NCBI GenBank assembly: GCA_014204435.1
Contig: JACHLF010000001.1
Coordinates: 496,001-560,000 of the forward strand
Reading direction: 5' to 3'
Length of the DNA stretch: 64,000 bases
Source of the DNA: Mycobacteroides chelonae
GTDB lineage: Bacteria; Actinomycetota; Actinomycetes; Mycobacteriales; Mycobacteriaceae
The notes beneath the pieces were generated by a model. It saw only the letters and a list, made by a program, of their open reading frames with translations, did not search any database and was not told where the DNA came from. The translations under genes were made by a program, and so were the position numbers. Below are positions 45,485 through 54,881 of the stretch, piece by piece. Positions within the stretch are counted from its first letter, which is position 1, and each line of letters begins with the position of its first letter.

Positions 45485-45883
45485 ATGAGAATTGCATGGA
45501 ATAACTTGCGGGACAAGGCATATGCGGCCACCAAGCACGCCTATGCGCCGTATTCGAAGTATCCGGTGGGCGCCGCCGCGCTTGTCGACGACGGTCGGGT
45601 GATCATCGGCTGCAATGTGGAGAATGTCTCATATGGCCTAGGTCTCTGTGCGGAGTGTTCTGTGGTCTGTGCCCTGGTCTCCTCCGGGGGTGGGCGGTTG
45701 GTGGCACTGGCCTGTGTCGATTCCCGCGGTGAGCCGCTGATGCCGTGCGGTCGGTGTCGCCAGCTACTTCTCGAACACGGCGGGCCTGACCTGCTCATCG
45801 ATCACCACGAGACCCCGCGACGGCTTACGGAGCTGCTGCCAGAGGCCTTCGGCCCCGATGACTTGGACCGGGGAAGGATCTGA
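45485..45883 (+). CDS. cdd: Cytidine deaminase
   Basis: 132 residues with the zinc-dependent deaminase motifs CAE in GLCAECSVVCALV and PCGRCRQ in LMPCGRCRQLLLEHGG; the substrate-side APYSKYPVGAA and NVENVSYGLG are also present. Deaminates (deoxy)cytidine to (deoxy)uridine. GGGAGG ten bases before ATG 45485. Overlaps deoA by one base in TGATG. First gene of the cdd-deoA-add operon. Confidence 0.96.
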   Translation: MRIAWNNLRDKAYAATKHAYAPYSKYPVGAAALVDDGRVIIGCNVENVSYGLGLCAECSVVCALVSSGGGRLVALACVDSRGEPLMPCGRCRQLLLEHGGPDLLIDHHETPRRLTELLPEAFGPDDLDRGRI

Positions 45884-47172
45884 TGGCAAACTCGTACTTG
45901 TTCGACATGCCCTCGATCATTGCCACCAAGCGTGACGGCGGAGAGCTGAGCCCGGGCGTCATCGATTGGCTGATCGGGGAGTACACCCGCGGCGACGTCG
46001 GGGAGGAGCAGGTGGCAGCCCTGCTGATGGCCATCTACCTGCGGGGCATGAACACCGGCGAGACGTCGGCGTGGACCGCGGCAATCCTGGCCTCCGGCGA
46101 ACGGCTGGACTTGAGCGGTATGACCCGCCCCACCGTCGACAAACACTCCACGGGCGGAGTGGGGGACAAGATCAGCCTGCCGTTGGTCGCCGTCGTGGCC
46201 GCCTGCGGGGCGGCGGTCCCCCAGCTGTCCGGGCGCGGTCTCGGGCACACTGGCGGCACTCTGGACAAGCTCGAGTCCATCGCGGGTATCCGTGTCGACC
46301 TGAGCAATGACGAGATACGTCAGCAGCTTTCCGAGGTGGGGGCGGTGATCTGTGCCGCGGGAGCGTCGTTGGCACCCGCTGATCGAAAGTTGTATGCGCT
46401 GCGGGACATCACTGGCACCGTCGAATCGATACCGCTCATCGCCGGCTCGATCATGAGTAAGAAGCTGGCCGAGGGGACGGCCGCACTGGTTCTGGACGTC
46501 AAGGTGGGCGCGGGTGCCTTCATGAAGTCCGAACAGCAGGCACGCGAATTGGCCTCGGCGATGGTCGATCTGGGTACCGCGCACGGCGTTACCACCAGCG
46601 CCTTGCTCACCGCGATGGATACGCCGCTGGGCGCCACCGTGGGGAACGCGGTCGAGGTGCAGGAATCGCTCGATGTGTTGGCGGGTGGCGGGCCCGATGA
46701 CGTTGTCGGACTCACCGTAGTTCTGGCCCGCGACATGCTTGCCGCGGCCGGCATCGACGGCAAGGACCCGGCTGCGACGCTCAACGACGGCTCCGCGATG
46801 GACGTGTTCCGCGCGATGATCCGTGCGCAGGGCGGCGACCTTTCGGTGCCGCTGCGTCTCGGGCAGTGTCAGGAGACCGTGCTCGCGCCGATCAGCGGCG
46901 TCATGCACCGCATCGACGCGATGCCGGTCGGGGTCGCCGCGTGGCGCCTCGGCGCCGGGCGTAGCCGTCCCGGGGAGGCCGTGCAACACGGTGCCGGGGT
47001 GCGTATTCACCGGCGGCCGGGCGAGCCGGTTGTCGCAGGCGAACCGCTGTTCACGCTGTACACCGACACGCCCGAACGTATGCCCGCCGCGCTCGACGCC
47101 CTGGACGGCGGATGGGCTGTCGGTGCGGCACCCACCGCCACGCCACTGATCATCGATAGACTTCCTGTGTGA
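45883..47172 (+). CDS. deoA: Thymidine phosphorylase
   Basis: 429 residues. Phosphate-binding [32 protein letters not shown] and substrate loop [21 protein letters not shown] are diagnostic of the pyrimidine nucleoside phosphorylase family. Releases thymine (or uracil) and deoxyribose-1-phosphate. Stop overlaps the add GTG by four bases. In the operon it acts on the product of cytidine deaminase. Confidence 0.96.
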   Translation: MANSYLFDMPSIIATKRDGGELSPGVIDWLIGEYTRGDVGEEQVAALLMAIYLRGMNTGETSAWTAAILASGERLDLSGMTRPTVDKHSTGGVGDKISLPLVAVVAACGAAVPQLSGRGLGHTGGTLDKLESIAGIRVDLSNDEIRQQLSEVGAVICAAGASLAPADRKLYALRDITGTVESIPLIAGSIMSKKLAEGTAALVLDVKVGAGAFMKSEQQARELASAMVDLGTAHGVTTSALLTAMDTPLGATVGNAVEVQESLDVLAGGGPDDVVGLTVVLARDMLAAAGIDGKDPAATLNDGSAMDVFRAMIRAQGGDLSVPLRLGQCQETVLAPISGVMHRIDAMPVGVAAWRLGAGRSRPGEAVQHGAGVRIHRRPGEPVVAGEPLFTLYTDTPERMPAALDALDGGWAVGAAPTATPLIIDRLPV

Positions 47173-48257
47173 CGGCCGAACTTGATTTGGTGTCAATCAC
47201 CCAGGCTCCCAAGGCGCTTCTGCATGACCATTTGGACGGAGGTCTGCGACCCGGCACCGTCCTCGAACTCGCCCGCGAATCCGGGTACGAGAACCTGCCG
47301 GCCGAAGACGAGGCGGCCCTGGCAGCGTGGTTCCGCACCGCCGCCGACAGTGGCTCCCTAGAGCAGTACCTGGAGACCTTCGCGCACACCGTGGGTGTCA
47401 TGCAGACGGCCTCCGCGCTGCGCCGTGTCGCGGCCGAATGTGTCGAGGATCTTGCCGCCGATGGTGTGGTGTACGCCGAGGTGCGTTTCGCGCCCGAGCT
47501 GCACATCGACGCGGGACTGACCCTCGACGACGTCATGGACGCCGTGCTGGCCGGATTCGCCGACGGGGAGCAGCAGGCCAGCGCTGCGGGCAAGCGCATC
47601 AAGGTACGCACCCTGGTCACCGCGATGCGGCATGCCGCACGGTCACGGGAGATCGCCGAACTCGCCGTGAAGTTCCGCGACCGTGGCGCCGTCGGGTTCG
47701 ACATCGCCGGAGCCGAGGCCGGCTATCCGCCGAGTCGCCACCTGGACGCCTTCGAGTGCATGCGGAATGCCAACGCCCGGTTCACCATCCATGCAGGTGA
47801 GGGATTCGGATTGCCCTCTATCCACGAGGCGATCGCCTTTTGCGGTGCCGACCGGCTGGGCCACGGGGTGCGCATTGTCGACGATATCGACGTCGACCCC
47901 GACGGCTCGGCGCATCTTGGGCGACTGTCCTCCCTACTGCGCGACAAGCGCGTGCCGCTGGAGCTGTGCCCGAGTTCGAATGTGCAGACGGGCGCGGTCG
48001 AGAGCATCGCCGACCATCCCTTTGACCTGCTGGCGCGGCTGCGGTTCCGGGTGACGGTCAACACCGACAACCGGCTGATGAGCGACACCTCGATGAGCCA
48101 GGAGATGCTGCGCCTCGTCGAGGCGTTCGGTTACGGCTGGAGCGATCTTCAGCGATTCACCATCAACGCCATGAAATCGGCCTTCATCCCGTTCAACGAG
48201 CGCTTGGAGATCATCGACGACGTGATCAAGCCAGGTTACGCGGCGCTGATCGGCTAG
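47169..48257 (+). CDS. add: Adenosine deaminase
   Basis: 362 residues of the metal-dependent TIM-barrel deaminases: [14 protein letters not shown] (zinc His pair), [13 protein letters not shown] (catalytic His/Glu region), [20 protein letters not shown] and [15 protein letters not shown] (zinc Asp). Converts adenosine to inosine for purine salvage. Coupled to deoA through GTGA. Same order cdd-deoA-add as M. tuberculosis Rv3315c-Rv3313c. Confidence 0.96.
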   Translation: MTAELDLVSITQAPKALLHDHLDGGLRPGTVLELARESGYENLPAEDEAALAAWFRTAADSGSLEQYLETFAHTVGVMQTASALRRVAAECVEDLAADGVVYAEVRFAPELHIDAGLTLDDVMDAVLAGFADGEQQASAAGKRIKVRTLVTAMRHAARSREIAELAVKFRDRGAVGFDIAGAEAGYPPSRHLDAFECMRNANARFTIHAGEGFGLPSIHEAIAFCGADRLGHGVRIVDDIDVDPDGSAHLGRLSSLLRDKRVPLELCPSSNVQTGAVESIADHPFDLLARLRFRVTVNTDNRLMSDTSMSQEMLRLVEAFGYGWSDLQRFTINAMKSAFIPFNERLEIIDDVIKPGYAALIG

Positions 48258-48266
48258 CTGTGTGTA

Positions 48267-48296
48267 GGCGCGACGGCCGGCGGCACTACTCGCGCC
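48267..48296. terminator. Short hairpin after add
   Basis: GGCGCGA (48267-48273) and TCGCGCC (48290-48296) are perfectly inverted around a 16-base GC-rich loop. Located 9 bp after add, with one arm inside the convergent gene's last codons. No T-run, so only a weak terminator candidate. Confidence 0.4.
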
Positions 48297-49599
48297 GCAG
48301 CCGTGCCTCCATCGCGCGCTCCAGATTCCGCCAGCGTTCGGCGGCATCCGCGAATGGGCCCTTCGGCTCGTCGTGCGTGTCCGGTTCGAGGAGATGTCCG
48401 ACCAACTTGCCCAGCGGGGTATCGCTGTCCAACTCCGCGTCGACGCTGTCGTCCTCGGAGTATTCGGCAACGTCGGTGAGCAGCTCCACCGCCAGTTCCA
48501 GCTGGTCCCGGTCCACCTCGTCGATGCCGTCTTCCAGGTCGTCGGCGAGTCCGGTGAACACGTAGACGTTGTCGTCGGTGATGTCGATCCGCAGCGAGCC
48601 ATCGGTGGCGGCGGTACGGATGTCGTCATAGGTGCTCAGGTCGGCGAGGTCGTGATCGTGCTCGTCGGCAAGGTATCGGGCCAGTGCCCGCTCGGAGCCG
48701 AACACGCTGATTCTTCCGTTGCGCCCCAAGAAGATCGGCTCGTCGTTGAGGTAGCAGCGCAGCGTGTAGAACGTGCCCGAGTTGGTGATCATCTGGATCG
48801 GGTCGATACCGACCTCCAACCAGAAATCTTCGTCACCGCCGAGAACCAGATCGTCGTCCGCTGCGTCCTCATCCTCGTCTTCGTCTTCATCGTCGGACTC
48901 GTCCGCGTCGTCCTCGGCGGATTCGTTGTCCGAGTCGGACTGCTCGTCGAGGAGATCCAGTTCGTCCTCGATGTCGTCCTCATTGTCGACGGCGTTCTCG
49001 GCGGCAGCAAGCAGCTCGGCGTCGGCTGCCGCCGAGAGCTCTTCATCGACATCCGGTGTCGCGGCGATCTCGTCGATGGCGTCGACCACAGAGTCCCAGG
49101 ACTTGCCGACGATGGCACCGATCTGGTTCCACCGCTTCAATCCATCTTTACCCTTGAAGCTTTCGGCTCCGGCCGACAGCGTTCCCAGCACCGGGTTGCC
49201 GTTGATGAGCTTGTTGATCGGTGCCAGCTCGCAGACCGCGCCGATGGAAGCGACGATCGCCAGCGTGGCGCGCAGGGTGTCGACGGCGTCCTCGGTGGGT
49301 TCGTCGGCAACCAGCTCGGGTACGCCGATCAAGTCGTAGCGATTGTCGTCGTCGGGCTCGAGCTCGTCGGCCGACAGTGCACCGAGCGTTGACCACGCAG
49401 GGTGATCGACCAGGTCGTTGTCGTTGTCGGTTCGCACGAAGGCCACCAGATCGGCGACCGACTCGAACACATACAGATCGTCGTCCTTGCCGAGTAACGC
49501 CTCCCACTCGTCTCCGGCGTCGCGCCACCGAGGGGCCCACAGGGTGACCACGTCACCCTCTGTGAGCCCGAGTTCGATGGGAACGATGTCAGCAGCCAT
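48286..49599 (-). CDS. Acidic protein with duplicated domain (Rv3311-like), function unknown
   Basis: 437 residues, extremely acidic. Two related domains flank a central Asp/Glu-rich low-complexity tract (about 195-255, e.g. ESAEDDADESDDEDEDED). In the N-terminal copy DDLYVFESVADLVAFVRTD is followed by NDLVDHPAW; in the C-terminal copy GRISVFGSERALARYLADE is followed by HDLADLSTY. This indicates an internal duplication. Corresponds in position (next to add) and length to M. tuberculosis Rv3311. No enzymatic motif, signal peptide or membrane helix seen. Confidence 0.85.
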   Translation of the reverse strand: MAADIVPIELGLTEGDVVTLWAPRWRDAGDEWEALLGKDDDLYVFESVADLVAFVRTDNDNDLVDHPAWSTLGALSADELEPDDDNRYDLIGVPELVADEPTEDAVDTLRATLAIVASIGAVCELAPINKLINGNPVLGTLSAGAESFKGKDGLKRWNQIGAIVGKSWDSVVDAIDEIAATPDVDEELSAAADAELLAAAENAVDNEDDIEDELDLLDEQSDSDNESAEDDADESDDEDEDEDEDAADDDLVLGGDEDFWLEVGIDPIQMITNSGTFYTLRCYLNDEPIFLGRNGRISVFGSERALARYLADEHDHDLADLSTYDDIRTAATDGSLRIDITDDNVYVFTGLADDLEDGIDEVDRDQLELAVELLTDVAEYSEDDSVDAELDSDTPLGKLVGHLLEPDTHDEPKGPFADAAERWRNLERAMEARLRRE

Positions 49600-49694
49600 G
49601 CGGCAAGCCTAGCCAGAAGGCACGGCCCGAGGGAAAGACCCACCGCCAGAATCGGCGTGAGCGTGGCAACACGGACCGGTCATGTGCCGGTGAC

Positions 49695-50693
49695 CTACGA
49701 GTCGGCGTCCATTTCTGGGGCCGCGGTGAGCCTGACGAGGGCCGCAAACGCGTTGTCGCGCAAGGCGAATTTTGTGCCGGTGGCGTGCAGCCGCAGCCAT
49801 CCGCCGGAGATGGCACGCAGCCGCAGGGTTCCGGCGGTTGATCCCGCCCGCAGCTCCTGGCGCATGTTCTTCGCCACGGCCGCGTCCTCGGGATGGATGC
49901 TCTTGGGTTGATCGGGGTCGTAATGCCACGCCAGATCGGGGAACGGCGCGTCGATCCATTTGAGGACGGCGAAGGTGTCGACGTTCATCAGCAACCGGTG
50001 TACGCCGGGGGTGGCGACAGCCTCCAAGATCTGCTGCGCCAATCCGACTCGAGGTTGGTGGGGACTGTTCTCCACGCGGGTGCACAGGATTCTGTTGATA
50101 CGGGTCACCGCTCCCGCCGCATCGGTTTCCTTGGACGCTCGTCCGGCGTAGTGAACTTGCAGGGTGTTGCCCTGATAGTCGGCGGCCAGGCATGTGCCAC
50201 AAAATGTCGACTCAAGTTCGGGATTCACCACGTTGGCCATCAATTCGGCATTGCTCGGACTCGGCAACACCGGAGCAAGACCTTCGGCGATGGCTTGTTT
50301 CTCGGATCTGTTGTGCGGATCGAAACCCATCACCTCGAAGTACCCCGCGGTGAGCGTCGTGATCGATGTGTCCAGATCGCCCAGGCACGCCCCGGCGACG
50401 GGCCGCTGCGGCGGCCCGACGTCCGCCGGCCCGAACCACACGTGGACGCCGTGGATATGCGCGCGCCCCATGGATATCGGATGCACGTGCACCACGCGGT
50501 CACGTGCGGGTGTGTAGGCCATTGTGGCCTCACCCGTGCGTCGGCAGTCTGCGATCGCCGCCTCGATCAGGGGCCGGTGCCGATTGCGGCGCAGCACCGA
50601 TTCGAGCGGCGCCATATTGCGTGCCTGCAATCCGATGGCTATCACCGTGGGTTCCCCGCCCAAGGTCTCTAGCAGCATCCAATCGCGCGACAT
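49695..50693 (-). CDS. PAS-like protein of unknown function, tandem paralogue 2
   Basis: 332 residues beginning MSRDWMLLETLGGEPTVIAI. It shares its frame organisation with the neighbouring 324-residue gene: same N-terminus, RNRHRPLIEAAI, a central beta-rich domain, then KWIDAPFPDLAWHYDP and SIHPEDAAVAKNMRQEL. The WHYDP...IHPED pattern resembles a PAS domain with its PAC extension. C-terminal LVRLTAAPEMDADS. No DNA-binding, kinase or cyclase motif is visible, so it may be a stand-alone sensor. Second gene of the minus-strand pair, 61 bp after its paralogue. Confidence 0.8.
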   Translation of the reverse strand: MSRDWMLLETLGGEPTVIAIGLQARNMAPLESVLRRNRHRPLIEAAIADCRRTGEATMAYTPARDRVVHVHPISMGRAHIHGVHVWFGPADVGPPQRPVAGACLGDLDTSITTLTAGYFEVMGFDPHNRSEKQAIAEGLAPVLPSPSNAELMANVVNPELESTFCGTCLAADYQGNTLQVHYAGRASKETDAAGAVTRINRILCTRVENSPHQPRVGLAQQILEAVATPGVHRLLMNVDTFAVLKWIDAPFPDLAWHYDPDQPKSIHPEDAAVAKNMRQELRAGSTAGTLRLRAISGGWLRLHATGTKFALRDNAFAALVRLTAAPEMDADS

Positions 50694-50754
50694 CCGCGGA
50701 TGTTAGCAATTTTGGGCGAACTCGCGGGGCCTGGTCCCACTCTGGATGGGGTGG

Positions 50755-51729
50755 CTAGCGACGCCGATGGGTGACGAGTGCGACGGTCGCGTTCTCGTTG
50801 AGCCGGACCACTTGGGTGGAGCAGTGCAACGGTTCCCAGCTGTCGTCATGGCAGCGGAACCTGATCACGGCCTCGGTGACACCGAACACGGAATTATCGA
50901 TCATGAAGTTCAGATTCGCTTGGTCGTCCGGGTGAATCTTGGGGCGGCCCAGGGGATCGAACTCCCAATGCCATTCCGGGGCAGGCGGATCGATCCATTT
51001 GATCAACTTGCGCGACGCGATCATGACCAACGCGCGATAGGCGCCCGGTTCGGCGGCGGCCTCCAGGACCTGTTCCTCCAGTAGCGGAACCGGCGGTGCT
51101 GGTCTGCCCACGCGGAGGTTGATCGCGCGCCCCAGGCGCTCGGGGAGACCGTCCCCGTTGGGTTCGAGAACCAGTCGGCTTGCGAAGTGGCACAGCGTGG
51201 GAGTGCCGTCGCTGTCCACGCCGGGCCACGTGGCGCTGTACGTCATGCCTTCCGTCGCGGTGACGATGAGCCCCAGGACGTCCGTCTCGCCCGGATTGGG
51301 CGAGAGATAGCGGTACAGCTCGGGCATGCTGATTTCGGCGTGCGGCTCGTTGGCGCCCATCCCCATGGCCAGGGCGGCACCGTCGCTCATGTGCAGGGCC
51401 CCGGTGTCGGCGTTGAGGACCACCGCACCGCCTTCGGCGGGAGGATCGGAGGGTGGGGGCGTGGCGCCCGCCCACAGCCATACCCCGTGCACTCGCCCGT
51501 CGGGCATGGCGACCGGACGTACGTCGATCACCGAGTCTGAATCAGGTGGACCTATGCTGGCTGCCTTGTTTGCCTTTGTTGCCGCGGCGACAACCCGGCG
51601 AATCAGGCCGAGGTTCCGATTGCGGCGAAGGAATGCGCTGAGCGGAACCATATTCCGCGGCTGATTGCCCGAAGCAATCACTGTTGGCTCGTCGCCGAGG
51701 GTTTCCAGGAGGAGCCACTCGCGTGCCAC
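50755..51729 (-). CDS. PAS-like protein of unknown function, tandem paralogue 1
   Basis: 324 residues beginning MAREWLLLETLGDEPTVIAS, nearly the same as the N-terminus of the next gene. The C-terminal third has KWIDPPAPEWHWEFDPLGRP, KIHPDDQANLNFMI and VIRFRCHDDSWEPLH, which looks like a PAS/PAC fold (the HPDD plus aromatic pattern). The middle part (LNADTGALHMSDGAALAMG) could be a second PAS-like module. Function and ligand unknown; probably arose with its neighbour by tandem duplication. Confidence 0.8.
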   Translation of the reverse strand: MAREWLLLETLGDEPTVIASGNQPRNMVPLSAFLRRNRNLGLIRRVVAAATKANKAASIGPPDSDSVIDVRPVAMPDGRVHGVWLWAGATPPPSDPPAEGGAVVLNADTGALHMSDGAALAMGMGANEPHAEISMPELYRYLSPNPGETDVLGLIVTATEGMTYSATWPGVDSDGTPTLCHFASRLVLEPNGDGLPERLGRAINLRVGRPAPPVPLLEEQVLEAAAEPGAYRALVMIASRKLIKWIDPPAPEWHWEFDPLGRPKIHPDDQANLNFMIDNSVFGVTEAVIRFRCHDDSWEPLHCSTQVVRLNENATVALVTHRRR

Positions 51730-52101
51730 ATTCGGATGCTATCAGCGGCGTGTGCGCGGTAGTCGGTTTGCCGAGGGTGTGGAGCATTGTGTCGAGTATC
51801 CCGAAAAGGTTGCGAAGAGCAGGTCAGACGCGATATTTTCGGCTTGCTCCCGCGATCGGCGGGCTAAGTACGGACCCTGTGCCTTCGGGCCGTGCCCGCA
51901 GTGTGGATGCGCTATGCCCGCGGCTGCCCGTCCGCAAACAAGCGCATCATCTTGGTCGCCGCGAGCACCTACCGATGCACATACGAGGGGTCGGTAGGTG
52001 CGACGGCGACTCTGGAAGATTCGCGACGCACCTCAAGACACTGGTCCGTGTGCCCGGCGGTTGGTGTGGCGGGGCATCGAGGTTCGACTAGGGTGCCCCA
52101 C
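51730..52101. other. 372-bp region without a supported gene
   Basis: Lies between the divergent PAS-like gene and the FkbM-type methyltransferase. Open frames run through it but show no recognisable sequence and mixed codon bias. It presumably contains two divergent promoters. I see no RNA element or repeat in it. Confidence 0.4.
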
Positions 52102-52851
52102 GTGGGCATGCGAGCGCTGAGATTGGCGCAAACCTATCTGCCGTTCCTGCGGCCTCTCAAATTCGGCGCATACAACATGGGCACCCGTCTGTTCGGATGG
52201 CGCATCGACCCCGAATTCCGCCTGCTGAGCCGGATGGGACCTATATCGCAGGCGGTCGATATCGGAGGCAATTGGGGGCAGAGTATTTGCGCGCTGCAAC
52301 GCACGGCATCGCCGGAGCTGATTGTGAGCTTCGAGCCCAATGCCGTTCTTGCCCAGCGGCTTAGGCGCAGATATGAAAGTGATGCCGTGCGCGTGCACGG
52401 CTGTGGACTCTCCGATGCGGATGGCACCTTTGACCTCTTTGTTCCGCGATACCGCCGCTTCGTGTACGACGGCCTGGCCTCGCTGGACGAGAAGGAAGCG
52501 CGCGGTTGGCTCAACCCGGAGACCATGGCGGGATTCGACGAATCCAAGTTGACGATCGAACGCCACCCGGTGCCGGTTCGCCGGCTCGACGACTTCGGCC
52601 TGGATCCTCAGGTGATCAAAATCGATGTGCAGGGTATGGAGGCCGCGGTGATCCGCGGAGGCCTCGCCACCATTACCGCGTCGCGGCCGGTGATGATCAT
52701 CGAGACCCCGTCCGATGAGGTGGTTTCGTTATTGCAGCCAGCAGGTTTGGCACCGTACGCGTACCGAGACGGTCGACTTCGCCACGACTGGCGCGACGCC
52801 AAAAACACAGTTTTTCTTACCGATTCACATCGAGACCGCGCGGTTTTGTAG
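52102..52851 (+). CDS. FkbM-family methyltransferase
   Basis: 249 residues from GTG 52102 (AGGG eight bases upstream; ATG 52108 also possible). AVDIGGNWGQSICAL is SAM motif I, VSFEPNAVLAQRLRRR follows, then GLSDADGTFDLFVP and IKIDVQGMEAAVIRGG, the characteristic FkbM segment. These enzymes often O-methylate sugars or polyketides. A hydrophobic-basic head (RALRLAQTYLPFLRPL) may help membrane or substrate contact. GC is somewhat below the neighbours and no biosynthetic partner lies nearby. Confidence 0.88.
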   Translation: MGMRALRLAQTYLPFLRPLKFGAYNMGTRLFGWRIDPEFRLLSRMGPISQAVDIGGNWGQSICALQRTASPELIVSFEPNAVLAQRLRRRYESDAVRVHGCGLSDADGTFDLFVPRYRRFVYDGLASLDEKEARGWLNPETMAGFDESKLTIERHPVPVRRLDDFGLDPQVIKIDVQGMEAAVIRGGLATITASRPVMIIETPSDEVVSLLQPAGLAPYAYRDGRLRHDWRDAKNTVFLTDSHRDRAVL

Positions 52852-52863
52852 CGGCGGAACCGG

Positions 52864-53205
52864 TTACGGCTGCGGATTCTTCAGATCCACCAGCAGTTGC
52901 GCCAGCACGCGTTCCCGGTGATCGAATGCCTGCCCTGCGGCCGCGGCTGCGGTGGCCACCACGATCTGCCCGACGATCTTGGGCGACAGCTTGGTGACCG
53001 AATCGTCTAGTCGCAGGTTGGTCAGCGCACCATTGCCGTTGGCTTCCGCCTCGACATGTCCCTGCGCCGAACGGGCCCATCCGCGAAGGCCTTTCAGCTC
53101 CTCGACGGCGCTGTTCAGAATGTGACCCCCGGCGCGGGCTCGTGTCATGGTCTCTTGGTATTGCTGTTCGAGTGCCCGGAAGAAGGTGAGGTCAGGCTCG
53201 GTCAT
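52864..53205 (-). CDS. YbaB/EbfC-like small protein (EspL-like)
   Basis: 113 residues. A coiled helix (LEQQYQETMTRARAGGHILN) is followed by a small beta segment GHVEAEANGNGALTNLRLDDS and a helix (PKIVGQIVVATAAAAAGQAF), the pattern of the YbaB/EbfC fold; EspL of the ESX-1 locus has a similar layout. ATG 53205 shares its A with the preceding stop (TGATG). Last gene of the four-gene cassette with the EspC-like and NlpC/P60 proteins. Possibly a cytosolic chaperone or DNA-binding partner. Confidence 0.7.
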   Translation of the reverse strand: MTEPDLTFFRALEQQYQETMTRARAGGHILNSAVEELKGLRGWARSAQGHVEAEANGNGALTNLRLDDSVTKLSPKIVGQIVVATAAAAAGQAFDHRERVLAQLLVDLKNPQP

Positions 53206-53492
53206 CAGGATCTCCGTTCCATCTGCTCTTCGGACTGCCGCAGCTCGATGTCGGCAACTTGGGCGGGCGTCGCCAGACCGATCTTGTCGAGGAGGTAGTC
53301 GGGGATGCCGCTCTCGGCAAGCTCCTCGCGCCGTGCAGCGCCGCAGCGCGCAGCACCGAGTTCGCACAGGTTCTTGATCTCCTGTGCCAGTGCCGAGGCG
53401 CCGCGACTGAGCATGTCGGGTTCGATGTGAACCTCAAGCGGCAGCCCGAATTCTGAAACCTTGACCCGCAGCGTGCGAGCGCGATTGGTCAT
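53205..53492 (-). CDS. Small hypothetical protein of the T7SS-like cassette
   Basis: 95 residues: TLRVKVSEFGLPLEVHIEPD at the N-terminus (a beta hairpin reminiscent of YbaB-like folds), then ALAQEIKNLCELGAARC and a helical tail ELRQSEEQMERRS. ATG 53492 is used because it begins the conserved-looking part and leaves a 40-bp gap after the NlpC/P60 gene; ATG 53558 would overlap that gene. Stop shared with the next start (TGATG). No known family; the context suggests a partner of the YbaB/EspL-like protein. Confidence 0.65.
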   Translation of the reverse strand: MTNRARTLRVKVSEFGLPLEVHIEPDMLSRGASALAQEIKNLCELGAARCGAARREELAESGIPDYLLDKIGLATPAQVADIELRQSEEQMERRS

Positions 53493-53532
53493 ATCGATGC
53501 TCGCACGCGGCTCGGGCCGCGGCACTCCCGAA

Positions 53533-54879
53533 CTAGGAAGTGGGTCGGTAGAATCCATGGAATCCCTGCCCGGCGTTGGTGGTGCGGATCGGGGAGATCT
53601 GCACCGGATCACCGGCCTCGACCATCATGCCGTTGCCGATCACCATGGCGACGTGGCCATCCCACACCGCGAGGTCACCTGGCATGACAGATCCTTGGTC
53701 CACCTTGACGCCCACGCCCTGCTCCTGCGCGAGGCGGGGGATGTCGACGCCGGACTGGCCGTATGCCCACTGGGTCAAGCCACTGCAGTCCAGACCGACA
53801 CCGGGCTTGGTGCCACCCCACTCGTAGGGCACACCAACCTGGCTGAGCGCCTTGCGCACTGCTTCCGCCGCGGCGGCGTTCGGGGCCTGGCTGGTGCTGC
53901 CGTCCGGGAGGAACAGCTGCGCGCCTTTGCCCATGCTGCGTGGGTCAAGCAGCATCTTGGCCGCACTGGCGTTGGAGCTGCCCAGTCCGGAGGAGGTGCC
54001 GCCCGCGGTGCTGGAAGCGTGGCCACTGCCCGCACCGAACGGGTTGGCCAGCGCACCGGCGGCGATGCCGCTCATACCCGAGCCACCCGCCAGCGCACTG
54101 GCAGAACCGCTACCGCCACCGCCGAGCAGGCCGGTCAGGGCCTGGGGGATCTGGCCGAGGCCCTGACCCATGGAGCTCATGGTCTGGGTCACGCCGCTCG
54201 CGACGCCGGACATCGCCTGAGTGCCGGCCTGGAGGCCGCCCTGCATGGCCGACATGGCGGGCTGGACGCTCCCGGACACAGGGGCGGACGGGTTGCCCAT
54301 GTCGGCGCCCGCCATGCCGGTGAGTTCGCCGGCCTGTCCGGCCAGCTCTCCTTCAAGCTGCGCGGTGTGCTCGGCGACTCGTGCTGTGCAGCGGCTGGCG
54401 GCTTCCGCCAACTCCGCGGCAACACCCGGAACCCAGAGCAGTGGTGTCAATGCTTCGGACGTGTGCTGGAACTCCTGGAGGGCTTCACCGATCAGGGCGC
54501 TGGCCCGCGAGGTGGACTCGGAGGCCTGTCCGACGTTGGCGCCCATGGCGCCGCTGCGGGTGGCCATGCTGCTGAGTGCCTGGCCGGCCATGCCGGCGAA
54601 CTGCCCTAGAGCCTGGGCAGCTGCACCTGCGAAGGTGCCGATCAGCTGGCTTCCGGCCTGCATGCCCTGCTGCATGACCTGCTGCATCACCTGCATGCCA
54701 CCCTCCAGCATCTTGCTGGGGTCCTGGCCCTCTTTGAACTGGCCGTTACCGACGGTGCCCGCCATGTCCATGGCCGGCCCGATCAGCCCCGCGGAGAACG
54801 GATTGTTCTCGAAGCTCGGGTAGTTCGTGTTGACAGCCTCGGACAAACGGCTGGGCGAGATTGGGCTTGTCTCAACCAT
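53533..54879 (-). CDS. NlpC/P60-domain protein, probable secreted peptidoglycan hydrolase
   Basis: 448 residues. The N-terminal helical region (about 1-200) is Met/Gln/Ala-rich (MQVMQQVMQQGMQAGSQLIG) without a Sec signal peptide. A Gly/Ser/Ala-rich linker covers about 205-310. The C-terminal NlpC/P60 domain has catalytic Cys in GLDCSGLTQWAYG, His in WDGHVAMVIG and a polar third residue near EAGDPVQISP; PYEWGGTKPG precedes the Cys. Such domains cleave peptidoglycan stem peptides. Lack of a signal peptide together with the EspC-like gene 2 bp upstream suggests type VII export (inference). Confidence 0.88.
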   Translation of the reverse strand: MVETSPISPSRLSEAVNTNYPSFENNPFSAGLIGPAMDMAGTVGNGQFKEGQDPSKMLEGGMQVMQQVMQQGMQAGSQLIGTFAGAAAQALGQFAGMAGQALSSMATRSGAMGANVGQASESTSRASALIGEALQEFQHTSEALTPLLWVPGVAAELAEAASRCTARVAEHTAQLEGELAGQAGELTGMAGADMGNPSAPVSGSVQPAMSAMQGGLQAGTQAMSGVASGVTQTMSSMGQGLGQIPQALTGLLGGGGSGSASALAGGSGMSGIAAGALANPFGAGSGHASSTAGGTSSGLGSSNASAAKMLLDPRSMGKGAQLFLPDGSTSQAPNAAAAEAVRKALSQVGVPYEWGGTKPGVGLDCSGLTQWAYGQSGVDIPRLAQEQGVGVKVDQGSVMPGDLAVWDGHVAMVIGNGMMVEAGDPVQISPIRTTNAGQGFHGFYRPTS

Positions 54880-54881
54880 GG

